DNA of 5,255 bases from Deltaproteobacteria bacterium (GTDB lineage: Bacteria > Desulfobacterota > B13-G15). The position numbers and the translations under genes were made by a program. Of the stretch, positions 5,094 through 5,255 are shown in pieces. The stretch lies in NCBI GenBank assembly GCA_003646705.1, contig QMLK01000093.1:1-5255 (forward strand), read 5' to 3'. Every line of letters starts with the position of its first letter. Position 1 is the stretch's first letter. The notes below the pieces were generated by a model. It saw only the letters and a list, made by a program, of their open reading frames with translations, did not search any database and was not told the DNA's origin.

Positions 5094-5255
5094 ATGCCTT
5101 GGGGCGATGGTACTGGTCCAATGGGATTGGGGCCTATGACGGGAAGAGCTGCCGGCTTTTGTGCCGGCTATCCTGTACCCGGATACCTCAACCCCATGGT
5201 CCCGGGCCGAGGGTGGTGGGGCCGGGGCCGAGGGTGGGGGTTCTGGGCCACGGGC
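5094..5255 (+). CDS. DUF5320-type glycine-rich protein, N-terminal part
   Basis: The first 54 codons are in the window and the gene runs off the end. MPWGDGTGPMGLGPMTGRAA followed by GFCAGYPVPGYLNP is the characteristic start of the DUF5320 family, which is recognised but has no established function. After residue 37 the sequence becomes Gly/Arg/Trp-rich (PGRGWWGRGRGWGFW), as is usual for these proteins. AAAGGAGGTGAG ends a few nt before the ATG, giving a strong ribosome site. The gene follows the PF02579 gene by 42 nt with no terminator or second promoter seen, so both probably come from the sigma-54 promoter. In many anaerobes such proteins are encoded next to PF02579 proteins and Mrp/NBP35-type ATPases, which suggests a part in metal-cluster handling. 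Confidence 0.83.
   Translation, partial: MPWGDGTGPMGLGPMTGRAAGFCAGYPVPGYLNPMVPGRGWWGRGRGWGFWATG

Overview
The window is a GC-rich, densely packed bacterial segment with seven protein genes, two of them cut by the window edges. A lytic transglycosylase with an N-terminal DUF4124-type motif, a PAS-type sigma-54 activator, a PF02579 (NifX/ORP-like) protein and a DUF5320-type protein together suggest an anaerobic, possibly thermophilic bacterium of the Desulfobacterota/Deltaproteobacteria type. Frequent AGG arginine codons fit a thermophile. The lineage is an inference from gene content; no 16S rRNA or other marker is present.

Left part (1-2054): the start of an enoyl-CoA hydratase/isomerase gene on the minus strand is divergent from a two-gene operon of DppB- and DppC-type ABC permeases. 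The permeases overlap by 4 nt (ATGA). No substrate-binding protein or ATPase gene lies next to them in the window. The 88-nt gap holds a good sigma-70-type promoter whose predicted start is at or next to the permease ATG, and a palindrome over its -35 box.

Middle (2051-3140, minus strand): a secreted lytic transglycosylase gene is followed by pgsA (phosphatidylglycerophosphate synthase), with an 11-nt overlap. pgsA runs tail-to-tail into dppC, and the two stop codons share the bases CTAA.

Right part (3183-5255): a sigma-54 activator with one PAS domain (three clustered cysteines), an AAA+ domain and a Fis-type HTH is followed by a 177-nt control region. That region carries two near-identical palindromes (TTGTWGC-N5-GCAACAA) and a strict GG-N10-GC sigma-54 promoter. 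It drives a PF02579 protein and then a DUF5320-type glycine-rich protein that runs off the edge. The arrangement resembles the orp (orange protein) loci of anaerobes, where a cognate sigma-54 regulator controls PF02579 proteins and MinD/Mrp-type ATPases. The simplest reading is one circuit: the activator binds the two palindromes and switches on the PF02579-DUF5320 operon.

Three promoter-proximal genes (dppB, the transglycosylase and the PF02579 gene) have little or no Shine-Dalgarno sequence, and their predicted transcription starts lie within about 0-5 nt of the start codon. Genes with clear Shine-Dalgarno sequences sit in the same window, so leaderless and leadered translation appear to be mixed.
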